Below are positions 24,720 to 32,564 of a stretch of 52,304 nucleotides of DNA, one piece after another. The notes beneath the pieces are model-generated. The model had not been told where the DNA came from. It made no database searches and worked only from the letters and a program-made list of their open reading frames with translations. Within the stretch, counting starts at the first letter, position 1. The number at the start of each line of letters is the position of its first letter. The stretch is from positions 1 through 52,304 of the forward strand of contig JAGHRV010000017.1 in NCBI GenBank assembly GCA_018066175.1, written 5' to 3'. Both the position numbers and the translations under genes were made by a program. This DNA comes from Candidatus Colicola equi (GTDB taxonomy: Bacteria; Bacteroidota; Bacteroidia; Bacteroidales; Paludibacteraceae).

Positions 24720-25009
24720 TTTTAGTGCCACAAAATAGATTTTAATCTATAAATAGGTGTTTTTTATAATGGATATGGGTGCTTGCACACAACAGACAAT
24801 ATAAAAACAGATATATAAAGGCGCAAGCCGTGTGGCACTTATTTGCGCATTTTAATAAGGACGAGGACTACCATTGGGGGGAATTGCCGCAGGCAAGGCA
24901 GCTTGCCCAAATTACAACAAATTTTTGGAATACGCAAAAAAAGTTTACTTTTATTTGCTATTTAAATAAAAATTTAGTAAAATTTACAGAGTATAACTCA
25001 AACAAAAGG
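24720..25009. other. gene-free stretch with a degenerate promoter and hairpins
   Basis: No convincing gene is present. On the minus strand TTTG (24935-24938) and TAATTTGG (24907-24914), 20 nt apart, form a one-mismatch copy of the promoter at 24688-24719. Just downstream, two hairpins share one arm and exclude each other: TTGCC-GCA-GGCAA (24884-24896) and GGCAAG-GCAG-CTTGCC (24892-24907). Near 24736-24751, ATAGAT-TTTA-ATCTAT is followed on the minus strand by a short T run. A second, shorter RNA of about 165 nt is conceivable, but the evidence is weak. Confidence 0.3.
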
Positions 25010-25579
25010 TTATCTCAACTTCTCTATTTCTGCATCAATAACAAAGATGATTCCATTCATAATATGTAGAACATTCTTTGGCTTGATATCCCATACAAGA
25101 AATTCTCCATTGGTAAATTTACCATCTTCCCCTGTTGGCTGAAATCCACGAGTGGACATATAGGCGACAATTTCTTTTTCAGTAGCGAATTGAGCATTTT
25201 TTATAAATGGTTGTGTAAAAATGGGAAAGACACAATCCTCTCGCATAATTTGAAAACCAACCAATCGCATCGCCGTTTCAGGGAAAAGAGTATTGTAAAT
25301 ATCTATTCGGTCTAACAACTTGACTAAATCTTCACCAACGTGAGTTAATGTGTTCATCTTATACAACACATTATCAATGGGATCTATCCAATTCTCACAC
25401 TCGTTGCCACTTTGAAACAAGAGCAGGTGACGCTCTTGGGCAAATGTGCCGAACATATCTATGGCACGACCATTAGCAACTGCCCATAAAGCGGCTGCCT
25501 TATGTTGCTCTACGCGATTTAATCCTGCAAGGATTTCTCGTAAGCTTCGTGCATCTCTCTGTGGTGCTGAATTTCCCAT
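25010..25579 (-). CDS. polyvalent-protein-type kinase domain, probably frameshifted at the 5' end
   Basis: The reading frame gives 189 residues from an ATG at 25579. From about residue 50 it matches the putative Ser/Thr/Tyr kinase domain found in polyvalent proteins of phages and mobile elements: V-L-Y-K-M-N, L-F-P-E-T-A-M-R-L-V-G-F, F-P-I-F-T-Q-P-F-I, A-Y-M-S-T-R-G-F, N-G-E-F-L-V-W-D-I-K-P-K-N-V-L and F-V-I-D-A-E-I. The start is doubtful. The promoter (25678-25709) and an A/G-rich ribosome-binding-like AAAGGAAG lead to an ATG at 25653 in another frame, which runs 44 codons and stops at 25519 inside this one. A single-base change near 25525-25535 would join them. It may be a decayed mobile-element remnant. 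Confidence 0.6.
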   Translation of the reverse strand: MGNSAPQRDARSLREILAGLNRVEQHKAAALWAVANGRAIDMFGTFAQERHLLLFQSGNECENWIDPIDNVLYKMNTLTHVGEDLVKLLDRIDIYNTLFPETAMRLVGFQIMREDCVFPIFTQPFIKNAQFATEKEIVAYMSTRGFQPTGEDGKFTNGEFLVWDIKPKNVLHIMNGIIFVIDAEIEKLR

Positions 25580-25653
25580 TCGTAATCAGTTGCTATATTA
25601 CTTTGGCTTGCGATATACGCTAATGCTCTATTTTGATTTTCTTGTGCTGACAT
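25519..25653 (-). CDS. 44-residue ORF, likely displaced N-terminus of the kinase-like gene
   Basis: The ATG at 25653 follows AAAGGAAGATA and sits about 18 nt from the predicted transcription start of the promoter at 25678-25709. The translation begins MSAQENQNRALAYIASQ and ends E-K-S-L-Q-D. It overlaps the 189-residue frame by 61 nt. Charged helical sequence of this kind precedes the kinase domain in polyvalent-type proteins, so it is more likely the original N-terminus than an independent peptide. An upstream ORF controlling the kinase frame is the alternative. Confidence 0.45.
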   Translation of the reverse strand: MSAQENQNRALAYIASQSNIATDYEWEIQHHREMHEAYEKSLQD

Positions 25654-25677
25654 TATCTTCCTTTCTCAAATCCGTTG

Positions 25678-25709
25678 CAAAGGTACAACAAAAATTTGGA
25701 TTATGCAAA
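25678..25709 (-). promoter_or_regulatory. promoter of the kinase-like gene
   Basis: Minus-strand TTTG (25706-25709) and TACCTTTG (25678-25685) have a 20-nt spacer. The block from TCCGTTGCAAA through the -33 region is a near copy of the candidate RNA promoter region around 24680-24720, suggesting duplication of a promoter segment. Confidence 0.78.
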
Positions 25710-25753
25710 TTTTTGTTTGCTTTTTAGGTAAAATAGCACTACTTCTCTTCTTT

Positions 25754-25776
25754 GAGCCGCGAACCAATCGCGGCTC
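25754..25776 (+). terminator. strong hairpin, possible terminator
   Basis: The perfect 9-bp GC-rich stem GAGCCGCGA/TCGCGGCTC has an ACCAA loop and is followed by T-rich sequence. No plus-strand gene lies upstream, so its target is unclear. It marks the left edge of the repeat region. Confidence 0.5.
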
Positions 25777-25846
25777 TTTATCTTTTATCTTTTATCTCCC
25801 ATCTATTAATCTTCAATCTTCAATCTTCAATATTCAATATTCAACG
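25776..25846. repeat. 7-bp tandem repeat (TTTTATC / TTCAATC)
   Basis: About ten units follow one another: two TTTTATC, TCCCATC, an 8-bp TATTAATC, two TTCAATC, two TTCAATA and TTCAACG. Period 7 is kept except for one unit. The region is non-coding, between a hairpin and the 11-bp array. Nothing else is seen here. Confidence 0.85.
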
Positions 25847-25871
25847 CCCCCTTAGGGTTTTCATCTTTCAA

Positions 25872-25960
25872 GCAGGGTGCTAGTCATAACATTCTCATAA
25901 CATTGTCATAACATTCTCATAACATTCTCATAACATTTAGAACCCCTAGTGCTACCCTGC
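25872..25960. repeat. 11-bp tandem repeat (five units) inside an inverted repeat
   Basis: Five consecutive units TCATAACATT(C/G/C/C/T) occupy 25884-25938 without a slip. They are bracketed by CTAG (25880-25883 and 25946-25949) and by the inverted repeat GCAGGGT (25872-25878) / ACCCTGC (25954-25960). The 89-bp block could extrude as a stem with a repeat-filled loop or be a small non-autonomous element. It lies 55 bp upstream of the pheT promoter. Confidence 0.88.
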
Positions 25961-26014
25961 GACACCGCGATTAGACCAATAATTGAGCCTCTGTATCTAT
26001 TTTTGCAAATATTA

Positions 26015-26046
26015 TTTGCATATATGCTATTTTTTTTGTAATTTTG
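26015..26046 (+). promoter_or_regulatory. promoter of pheT
   Basis: TTTG (26015-26018) and TAATTTTG (26039-26046) have a 20-nt spacer. The start is expected near 26053, giving a leader of about 40 nt with no Shine-Dalgarno sequence. Confidence 0.8.
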
Positions 26047-26093
26047 CAGGCAAAATGGCGCTGATACAATAATTTGGCAATTATAGTTTTATT

Positions 26094-28577
26094 ATGAATA
26101 TATCGTATAAATGGTTGAAACGCTACATCGACCTCAAAGATGACGCCGAAACAGTAGCAAAAATCCTCACAAGCATCGGCTTGGAAGTAGGAACAGTTGA
26201 GAAAGTAGAGAGTATCCGTGGTGGATTAGAAGGCCTTGTTGTGGGCGAAGTAGTGACGTGCGTGCCGCACCCCAATAGCGACCATCTTCATATTACCACT
26301 ACCCGCGTCGCCGAAGGCGAAGAGCCTATCCAAATCGTTTGCGGTGCCCCCAATGTGGCTGCCGGACAAAAAGTGATTGTGGCTACAATCGGTACTAAAC
26401 TCTATGAAGGAGATGAATATTTCGTCATCAAACGTGGCAAAATCCGTGGCGAAGAGAGTCTGGGTATGATTTGCGCCGAAGACGAAATAGGCGTTGGTAC
26501 CAACCACGACGGCATTATGGTGCTGCCTGTTGATACCAAGGTTGGCTTGCCCGCCAAGGAGTACTTTCATGTCGAGGACGATACGCTTATCGAAGTGGAT
26601 ATTACGCCCAACCGCAGCGATGGAGCCAGCCATTACGGTGTAGCTCGTGACCTGTATGCTTACTATCAAGCGCACGGTCAGAACATCCAATTGAGCAAGC
26701 CCGATGTCTCTGCTTTTAAGGTTCAGAGCAATGCCCTGCCTATCAAAGTGACCGTCGAGAATACTCACGCATGCCCGCGCTACACGGGTGTTAGTATACA
26801 AGGTGTAACCGTCAAAGAGTCTCCCGATTGGCTCAAAACAGCCTTGCAGACAATTGGTTTGCGTCCTATCAACAACATCGTGGATGCCACCAACTTTGTG
26901 CTGCACGAGATGGGTCAAGCCCTGCACGCATTTGATGCCGACAAAATAAAAGGCCAACAAATCATCGTTAAGAATGCCGTTGCCGGACAGAAATTCATCA
27001 CCTTAGATGGAGTAGAGCACACCATGTCCGATGCCGACTTAATGATTTGGAACGGCTCCGAACCAATGTGCATCGCCGGCGTCTTTGGCGGTCAGGATAG
27101 TGGCGTCACAACCGACACCAAGAACGTCTTCCTTGAGAGTGCTTACTTTGACCCTGTTTGCATCCGCAAGACTGCCCGCCGTCACCAACTCTCCACCGAT
27201 GCCAGCTTCCGCTATGAACGTGGCTGCGATCCCAACAACACCCTCTATGTACTCCAACGTTGTGCCCTGATTATTCAGGAGGTTGCCGGAGGACAAATAG
27301 CCATGGAAGTATCCGATAATGGCACCAAGTCCTTCCCCGGATTTGAAGTGAACCTGCAAGAGGATTACGTGAATCGTCTCATTGGTAAGAAATTAGGTAA
27401 GTCGTTGATAGAAACGATATTAGGCGCACTTGATATGCAATTCACCGCTATTGAGGGTGGCTGGAAAGTGATTGTGCCTCCTTATCGTGTGGATGTGCAA
27501 CGTCCTTGCGACGTAGTCGAGGATATCCTGCGTATCTATGGCTACAACAATGTGGAGTTCCCCGAAAAACTCAACACCAGCCTCAGTTATGGTCAGCATC
27601 CGGATTCTGTTGCTCTACAGACCAAAGTGAGCGAACAACTTACCGCACAAGGTTTCTACGAGATACTCAATAACAGCCTCACCAAAATCAATTACTACAA
27701 GGATAATGAGTGGCTCAATTCATGCGTCAAAATCATGAACCCGCTCAGCCAGGACCTTGGCGTAATGCGTCAAACGTTGTTATTCGGCGCTCTGGAGAGC
27801 ATCCAACGTAATGCCAACCGCAAAAAGAGTGACCTCAAGTTCTATGAGTTTGGTAACTGCTACCACTTCACCAAGAACGCCGAGGCCGAAGAGCCCATTC
27901 AACAATACACCGAGGAACCCCACTTAGGCTTATGGTTAACCGGCAACAAGACGTTGGCAAGTTGGGTAGGCAAACCATCTCCCACCTCTTTCTATCAACT
28001 GCACGCTTACGTGAATGACATCCTGCGTCGTCTGGGAGTTAATATAGATAAACTGAACCTCGAACCCGCTATCGTAGAGGGTGCCGAGACCTGCTGCGGA
28101 CTGGCACAAAACTTTATGGACGGACTCATCATCAAGCAACCTAATGGCACCGTCCTCGGTTATATGGCTATCGTCAGTCGCCAGCTGCTCAAGCAGTTTG
28201 ATATAGATAATCCTGTCTATTTTGCTGACCTCAACTGGAAGCAACTAGTCAAGGCCAACAAACAGTACAAACCTGTCATCGAAGACCTGCCTCGCTTCCC
28301 CGAAGTAGAACGTGACTTCTCACTCATAGTTGATAAGAACGTGCGCTTTGCTGATTTGGCCAAGGCTGCCACCGATACCGAACGCAAACTGCTCCGAGGC
28401 GTCATCCTGTTTGACGTTTACGAAGGCAAGAACCTGGAAGAAGGTAAGATGAGTTATGCCCTCCGCTTCGTGCTCCAAGACAAGGAGGATACCCTCAAAG
28501 ATAAACAGATTGAGAACATCATGAACCGACTGCAGAAGACATTCGAAGATAAGTTCGGCGCCAAATTGAGAAGTTAA
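26094..28577 (+). CDS. pheT: phenylalanyl-tRNA synthetase beta subunit
   Basis: This 827-residue subunit forms the alpha2-beta2 enzyme with PheS that charges tRNA-Phe. It begins MNISYKWLKRYIDL. It has an OB-fold tRNA-binding domain at about 40-155 (V-V-G-E-V-V-T-C-V-P-H-P-N-S-D-H-L), the B3/B4 editing region (about 210-400, with N-N-I-V-D-A-T-N-F-V and R-R-H-Q-L-S-T-D-A-S-F-R-Y-E-R-G), a B5 domain, the catalytic-like core, and a C-terminal anticodon-binding FDX-ACB domain (about 735-827, ending with D-K-F-G-A-K-L-R-S). Length is typical. It is separated from pheS by 15 kb, as is usual for Bacteroidales, and is followed after 2 nt by prfC. The encoded tRNA-Phe lies in the same window. Confidence 0.97.
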   Translation: MNISYKWLKRYIDLKDDAETVAKILTSIGLEVGTVEKVESIRGGLEGLVVGEVVTCVPHPNSDHLHITTTRVAEGEEPIQIVCGAPNVAAGQKVIVATIGTKLYEGDEYFVIKRGKIRGEESLGMICAEDEIGVGTNHDGIMVLPVDTKVGLPAKEYFHVEDDTLIEVDITPNRSDGASHYGVARDLYAYYQAHGQNIQLSKPDVSAFKVQSNALPIKVTVENTHACPRYTGVSIQGVTVKESPDWLKTALQTIGLRPINNIVDATNFVLHEMGQALHAFDADKIKGQQIIVKNAVAGQKFITLDGVEHTMSDADLMIWNGSEPMCIAGVFGGQDSGVTTDTKNVFLESAYFDPVCIRKTARRHQLSTDASFRYERGCDPNNTLYVLQRCALIIQEVAGGQIAMEVSDNGTKSFPGFEVNLQEDYVNRLIGKKLGKSLIETILGALDMQFTAIEGGWKVIVPPYRVDVQRPCDVVEDILRIYGYNNVEFPEKLNTSLSYGQHPDSVALQTKVSEQLTAQGFYEILNNSLTKINYYKDNEWLNSCVKIMNPLSQDLGVMRQTLLFGALESIQRNANRKKSDLKFYEFGNCYHFTKNAEAEEPIQQYTEEPHLGLWLTGNKTLASWVGKPSPTSFYQLHAYVNDILRRLGVNIDKLNLEPAIVEGAETCCGLAQNFMDGLIIKQPNGTVLGYMAIVSRQLLKQFDIDNPVYFADLNWKQLVKANKQYKPVIEDLPRFPEVERDFSLIVDKNVRFADLAKAATDTERKLLRGVILFDVYEGKNLEEGKMSYALRFVLQDKEDTLKDKQIENIMNRLQKTFEDKFGAKLRS

Positions 28578-28579
28578 GC

Positions 28580-30103
28580 ATGGATTGGAGAGACGAAATA
28601 CTAAAGCGCAGAACCTTCGCCATCATCAGTCACCCGGATGCCGGTAAGACCACCTTGACGGAGAAACTGCTCCTTTATGGAGGAGCCATTCATGTGGCAG
28701 GGGCGGTCAAATCGAACAAAATCAAGAAAACTGCTACATCCGACTGGATGGAGATAGAGAAACAACGTGGTATATCGGTTGCCACGTCCGTAATGGGCTT
28801 TGACTACCGAAGAGCCTCAGGAGGCGATAACTCCACTGTCTATCACATCAATATCTTAGATACTCCCGGTCACCAAGATTTTGCAGAAGACACCTTCCGT
28901 ACCCTGACGGCTGTGGATAGCGTCATCATCGTAATTGATAGTGCCAAAGGTGTAGAAACCCAAACACGCCGCCTGATGGAGGTGTGCCGCATGCGCAAAA
29001 CACCTGTCATGGTCTTCATGAATAAGATGGACCGAGAAGGAAAAGACCCCTTTGACCTCATGGATGATGTGGAGCAAGAATTAGGGATAACCGTTACTCC
29101 TATTACATGGACCGATGGTCAGGGCGTGAAGTTTACCGAGTCCTTCCTCTTAGACGAGGCCGGCAAAAACCGCCTGCCACAAGACACCCAAGACCTCATA
29201 TCTATCTATCCCGAATTTGATAAAGAGGCATACTTGGCTGGTGACTTAGCTCCTGTCTTCTATGGTAGTGCCTACAAAACGGTCGGCGTGCAGGAACTGC
29301 TGGACTTCTTCGTGGAAAATGCTCCTAGCCCACGTCCTATCGAAGCAATGGAACGGAAAGTGGATCCAATGGAGAACAACTTCACCGGGTTCTGCTTTAA
29401 GATTCATGCTAATATGGATCCCAACCACCGTTCGTGTATCGCTTTCTTCAAGATATGTAGTGGCCGCTTTGAACGTAATGTCTATTACAAGCATGTCCGT
29501 AAGGACCAACAAATGCGTTTCTCGGCACCTACCTGTTTTATGGCCCAAAAGAAAGAGACCGTAGATGAGGCCTTCGCCGGAGATATAGTCGGACTGCCCG
29601 ATACAGGTAACTTCAAAATCGGAGATACCCTCACTTCCGGAGAAGACCTCCACTTCAAGGGACTGCCTTCATTCTCGCCGGAGATGTTCAAATACATCGA
29701 AAACGCTGATCCGATGAAGCAAAAACAACTGGACAAAGGTGTGCATCAACTCATGGACGAAGGTGTGGCACAGCTATTTGTTAGCCAACTCAACGGACGC
29801 AAGATAATCGGCACCGTCGGACAACTTCAGTTCGAAGTCATCCAATACCGCTTGGAACATGAGTACAATGCCAAGTGCCGCTGGGAGAATATGAATATGT
29901 ACAAGGCTTGCTGGATTGCACCGGCTAACCCCGGTAATCCCGAGGATGAAGAGGAAATGCGCGTTTTCAAAAACCGCAAAGCCCAATATATGGCTACCGA
30001 CAAGGACGGACGAGATGTCTTTATGGCAGATAGTGCCTACATCCTCAACATGGCACAAAACGATTATAAACATATACAATTCCACTTTACAAGTGAATTT
30101 TAA
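28580..30103 (+). CDS. prfC: peptide chain release factor 3
   Basis: RF3 is the GTPase that recycles RF1 and RF2 from the ribosome after peptide release. The 507-residue product has G1 H-P-D-A-G-K-T-T (18-25), a switch region with K-Q-R-G-I-S-V-A-T-S-V, G3 D-T-P-G-H-Q-D-F, and G4 N-K-M-D-R. The RF3-specific start (L-K-R-R-T-F-A-I-I-S-H-P-D-A-G-K) separates it from EF-G. The C-terminal half carries the domain II/III sequences (G-Q-L-Q-F-E-V-I-Q-Y-R-L). It is about 20 residues shorter than E. coli RF3 (529). The start lies 2 nt after the pheT stop, so the two are co-transcribed translation genes. Confidence 0.96.
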   Translation: MDWRDEILKRRTFAIISHPDAGKTTLTEKLLLYGGAIHVAGAVKSNKIKKTATSDWMEIEKQRGISVATSVMGFDYRRASGGDNSTVYHINILDTPGHQDFAEDTFRTLTAVDSVIIVIDSAKGVETQTRRLMEVCRMRKTPVMVFMNKMDREGKDPFDLMDDVEQELGITVTPITWTDGQGVKFTESFLLDEAGKNRLPQDTQDLISIYPEFDKEAYLAGDLAPVFYGSAYKTVGVQELLDFFVENAPSPRPIEAMERKVDPMENNFTGFCFKIHANMDPNHRSCIAFFKICSGRFERNVYYKHVRKDQQMRFSAPTCFMAQKKETVDEAFAGDIVGLPDTGNFKIGDTLTSGEDLHFKGLPSFSPEMFKYIENADPMKQKQLDKGVHQLMDEGVAQLFVSQLNGRKIIGTVGQLQFEVIQYRLEHEYNAKCRWENMNMYKACWIAPANPGNPEDEEEMRVFKNRKAQYMATDKDGRDVFMADSAYILNMAQNDYKHIQFHFTSEF

Positions 30104-30126
30104 TATTAACATTAAATTTATTCAGT

Positions 30127-31497
30127 ATGAAAAACATGAAATTTAGACTGATTGTCATGAACTTCCTCGAATATGCTGTTTGGGGAGCGTATCTGACATG
30201 TATGAGCCGCTACCTGGCTTCGCACAGCATGGGCGGACAGATTGGTTGGTTCTATTCCGTACAGGGTTTCGTTAGCCTTTTAATGCCTGCTTTGATGGGT
30301 ATTGTGGCTGACCGTTGGATTCCTGCACAAAAGTTATTGAGCATTTGCCATGGCTTGGCAGGTGTCTTTATGATGGGAGCTGGACTGTATGCTCTTACTT
30401 CTGCTCATGTGGAGTTTGCTCCATTGTTCTCTCTCTACACAATCTCGGTTGCTTTCTTTATGCCGACGATTGCATTAAGCAACTCCGTAGCCTTCAATGC
30501 TTTGGTTAAAGCCGGAATGGATACCGTTAAGGACTTCCCACCTATCCGCGTATTTGGTACTGTTGGTTTTATCGCAGCCATGTGGGCTGTTGATTTGTTA
30601 GGATTCCAAGATACTCCCTATCAATTTGTTATCAGTGGTGGATTAAGCCTTATCCTGGCTGTTTATTCATTAACGCTGCCTGCTTGCGATTTGAAAAAGA
30701 TTGAAGGCAAGGTTGATCTTGTAGAGGCATTTGGATTAAAAGCTTTTGCTCTCTTCAAACAAAAGAAAATGGCACTCTTCTTCATCTTCTGTATGATGTT
30801 AGGTGTTAGCCTGCAAATCACCAACGGCTTCGCTAATCCTTTCTTGGGTAGCTTTGAATCAATGCAACAATTTGCATCCTCTTTTGCCGTTCAGCATTCT
30901 AATATGTTGATTTCTATTTCTCAAATCTGTGAGGCTTGCTGCATTCTGCTCATTCCTTTCTGCTTAAAGAAATTTGGTATCAAGAACGTGATGCTGATGG
31001 CCATGTTCGCTTGGGTACTGCGCTTTGGTTTATTCGGAACAGGTAACCCTGATTCCAAATTATGGATGTTTGTGTTGAGTTGCGTTGTTTATGGATTTGC
31101 CTTTGACTTCTTCAATATATCCGGTGCCCTTTATGTGGACCAAGAGGTTGATCCTTCAATGCGTTCCTCTGCTCAAGGTCTATTCATGATGATGACCAAT
31201 GGTGTAGGTGCCACAATTGGTACGTTGAGCGCACAGGCCGTTGTCAATAAAGTGGTTCCTTCTATTGATTGGGCCGAATTTGGTGTCGCACAAGATAAGG
31301 CAGGTAAGTTCTTATGGTCCGATTTTTGGGCAAATGTTCAAAACGTATCGGATGACGTTCTAACTGCTATTGCCGAGAAATCACAATTAGTTTGGGCTGG
31401 TTGGCAGGAAGCTTGGTTCGTTTTTGCAGGATATGCTTTGGTTGTATCCGTTGCTTTCTGGCTCCTGTTCCCCAAAACACCCGTAAAGAAAGACTAA
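30127..31497 (+). CDS. MFS transporter, nucleoside:H+ symporter (NupG-like) family
   Basis: This 456-residue membrane protein has about twelve hydrophobic segments. The start MKFRLIVMNFLEYAVWGAYL (from residue 4) and the W-F-Y-S-V-Q-G-F, L-M-P-A-L-M-G-I-V-A-D-R-W block match the nucleoside H+ symporter branch of the major facilitator superfamily. Later P-P-I-R-V-F-G-T-V-G-F-I-A-A-M-W is also typical. It probably imports nucleosides across the inner membrane. Three secreted nucleases in this window could supply substrate, which is an inference. It starts 23 nt after prfC, with AATATTAACATTAAA between and no own promoter visible. Confidence 0.85.
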   Translation: MKNMKFRLIVMNFLEYAVWGAYLTCMSRYLASHSMGGQIGWFYSVQGFVSLLMPALMGIVADRWIPAQKLLSICHGLAGVFMMGAGLYALTSAHVEFAPLFSLYTISVAFFMPTIALSNSVAFNALVKAGMDTVKDFPPIRVFGTVGFIAAMWAVDLLGFQDTPYQFVISGGLSLILAVYSLTLPACDLKKIEGKVDLVEAFGLKAFALFKQKKMALFFIFCMMLGVSLQITNGFANPFLGSFESMQQFASSFAVQHSNMLISISQICEACCILLIPFCLKKFGIKNVMLMAMFAWVLRFGLFGTGNPDSKLWMFVLSCVVYGFAFDFFNISGALYVDQEVDPSMRSSAQGLFMMMTNGVGATIGTLSAQAVVNKVVPSIDWAEFGVAQDKAGKFLWSDFWANVQNVSDDVLTAIAEKSQLVWAGWQEAWFVFAGYALVVSVAFWLLFPKTPVKKD

Positions 31498-31501
31498 TAG
31501 C

Positions 31502-32167
31502 GTGTTCCGTAAAGAACTGACATATTACTTTGCTACGCCCATTGCGTATATCGTAATCGGACTGTACTTAGTGGCCGTTAGCCTCATGCTATGGGTTATC
31601 CCCGGAGCATGGAATATCATCGACTCCGGATATGCCGATTTGCGAGGCATGTTCGAAATGAGCCCTTGGCTAATGATGCTATTGTGCCCTGCACTCACCA
31701 TGCGCCTCTTTGCCGAAGAACGGCAGAGAGGTACATGGGATTTGCTGCTCAGCAAGAAAGTATCGGTATCACGAATGGTATTAGGCAAATACTTCGCCGC
31801 TTGGACGCTTACTTTATTAGCTATCCTACCTTGTATCGTCCACTATGTCGTACTCTACCAATTGGCTGAACCAATAGGCAATGTAGATGGCGGTCAGTTC
31901 GCAGGAAGCCTAATCGGATTATGCCTCATCAGCATGGTCTTTATTGCGTTAGGCCTACTCATGTCCTGCCTAACTAACAACCAAATAGTGGCTTATATCT
32001 TAGGAGTCGTGCTTTGCTTCACGATGTATTGGATAACAATCCAAGACCATTATCGCAGCATCAGTCGCGGTGTATTAGATATTCGCGACGTAGGATGGCT
32101 CCTGCTGATAACCATAGTGGCTGTATTCGCCACCATTCTGTTGGCTAACAGGATTGGGCGTAAGTAA
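31502..32167 (+). CDS. gldF: GldF-like ABC transporter permease
   Basis: The product is 221 residues starting at a GTG (31502), 4 nt after the transporter stop. Six hydrophobic segments and F-R-K-E-L-T-Y-Y-F-A-T-P-I-A-Y-I-V, then F-E-M-S-P-W-L-M-M-L-L-C-P-A-L-T-M-R, then E-E-R-Q-R-G-T-W-D-L-L identify an ABC-2 permease of the GldF type. In Flavobacterium GldF works with the ATPase GldA and with GldG in gliding; in non-motile Bacteroidales the substrate is unknown. gldG normally follows gldF, but here a convergent gene (sufE) overlaps the last 23 nt and neither gldG nor gldA is present in the window. GldF is therefore separated from its usual partner. Confidence 0.82.
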   Translation: MFRKELTYYFATPIAYIVIGLYLVAVSLMLWVIPGAWNIIDSGYADLRGMFEMSPWLMMLLCPALTMRLFAEERQRGTWDLLLSKKVSVSRMVLGKYFAAWTLTLLAILPCIVHYVVLYQLAEPIGNVDGGQFAGSLIGLCLISMVFIALGLLMSCLTNNQIVAYILGVVLCFTMYWITIQDHYRSISRGVLDIRDVGWLLLITIVAVFATILLANRIGRK

Positions 32168-32564
32168 GTGCAAACAAGCGCATCTGTTGAAGCATGGCAT
32201 TTAAACCATTGGTGCGCGTAGGAGATAAATGCTCCCTAAGTTGTATATCGTCGATGAAGTGTAAATCTGCATCGACGATTTCTTTTGGTGTGTGATGCGA
32301 CAACACTCTAATCAACAATGCCACAATACCTTTGACGAGAATAGCATCACTATCGCCATGGTAGATAACCTCTCCATTGGTGTACTCGCATGTGAACCAT
32401 ACCCTCGACTGACAACCGTCAATCAAATTCGTATCGGTCTTGTCTGCTTCAGGAAAAGGCTCTAACCCATTGCCATATTCAATCAGTAAGGAATAACGGT
32501 CCATCCAGTCATCAAAACTGGTGAACTCCTCGATTATTTCGTCTTGTATTTCAGCAATTGACAT
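32145..32564 (-). CDS. sufE: SufE family sulfur-transfer protein
   Basis: SufE takes persulfide sulfur from the cysteine desulfurase SufS and passes it to the SufB scaffold during iron-sulfur cluster assembly. The 139-residue product has the acceptor Cys51 in L-I-D-G-C-Q-S-R-V-W, preceded by N-G-L-E-P-F-P and followed by the H-G-D-S-D-A-I-L-V-K-G-I-V-A-L-L block. Length is typical. It is the last gene of the minus-strand run beginning at lptD: its start lies 31 nt inside aroK, and its stop overlaps the convergent gldF by 23 nt. No other suf genes are in the window. Confidence 0.95.
   Translation of the reverse strand: MSIAEIQDEIIEEFTSFDDWMDRYSLLIEYGNGLEPFPEADKTDTNLIDGCQSRVWFTCEYTNGEVIYHGDSDAILVKGIVALLIRVLSHHTPKEIVDADLHFIDDIQLREHLSPTRTNGLNAMLQQMRLFALTYAQSC

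Noticed and set aside
24496..25069. Two plus-strand open frames (24496-24738 and 24779-25069)
   Set aside because: Their translations are Asn/Lys/Thr-rich without motifs, they have no promoter or ribosome-binding signal, and they overlie minus-strand promoters and nested inverted repeats.
25754..25776. GC-rich hairpin as terminator of the kinase-like gene
   Set aside because: It lies upstream of that gene, and its T-rich side faces the plus strand, where no gene precedes it.
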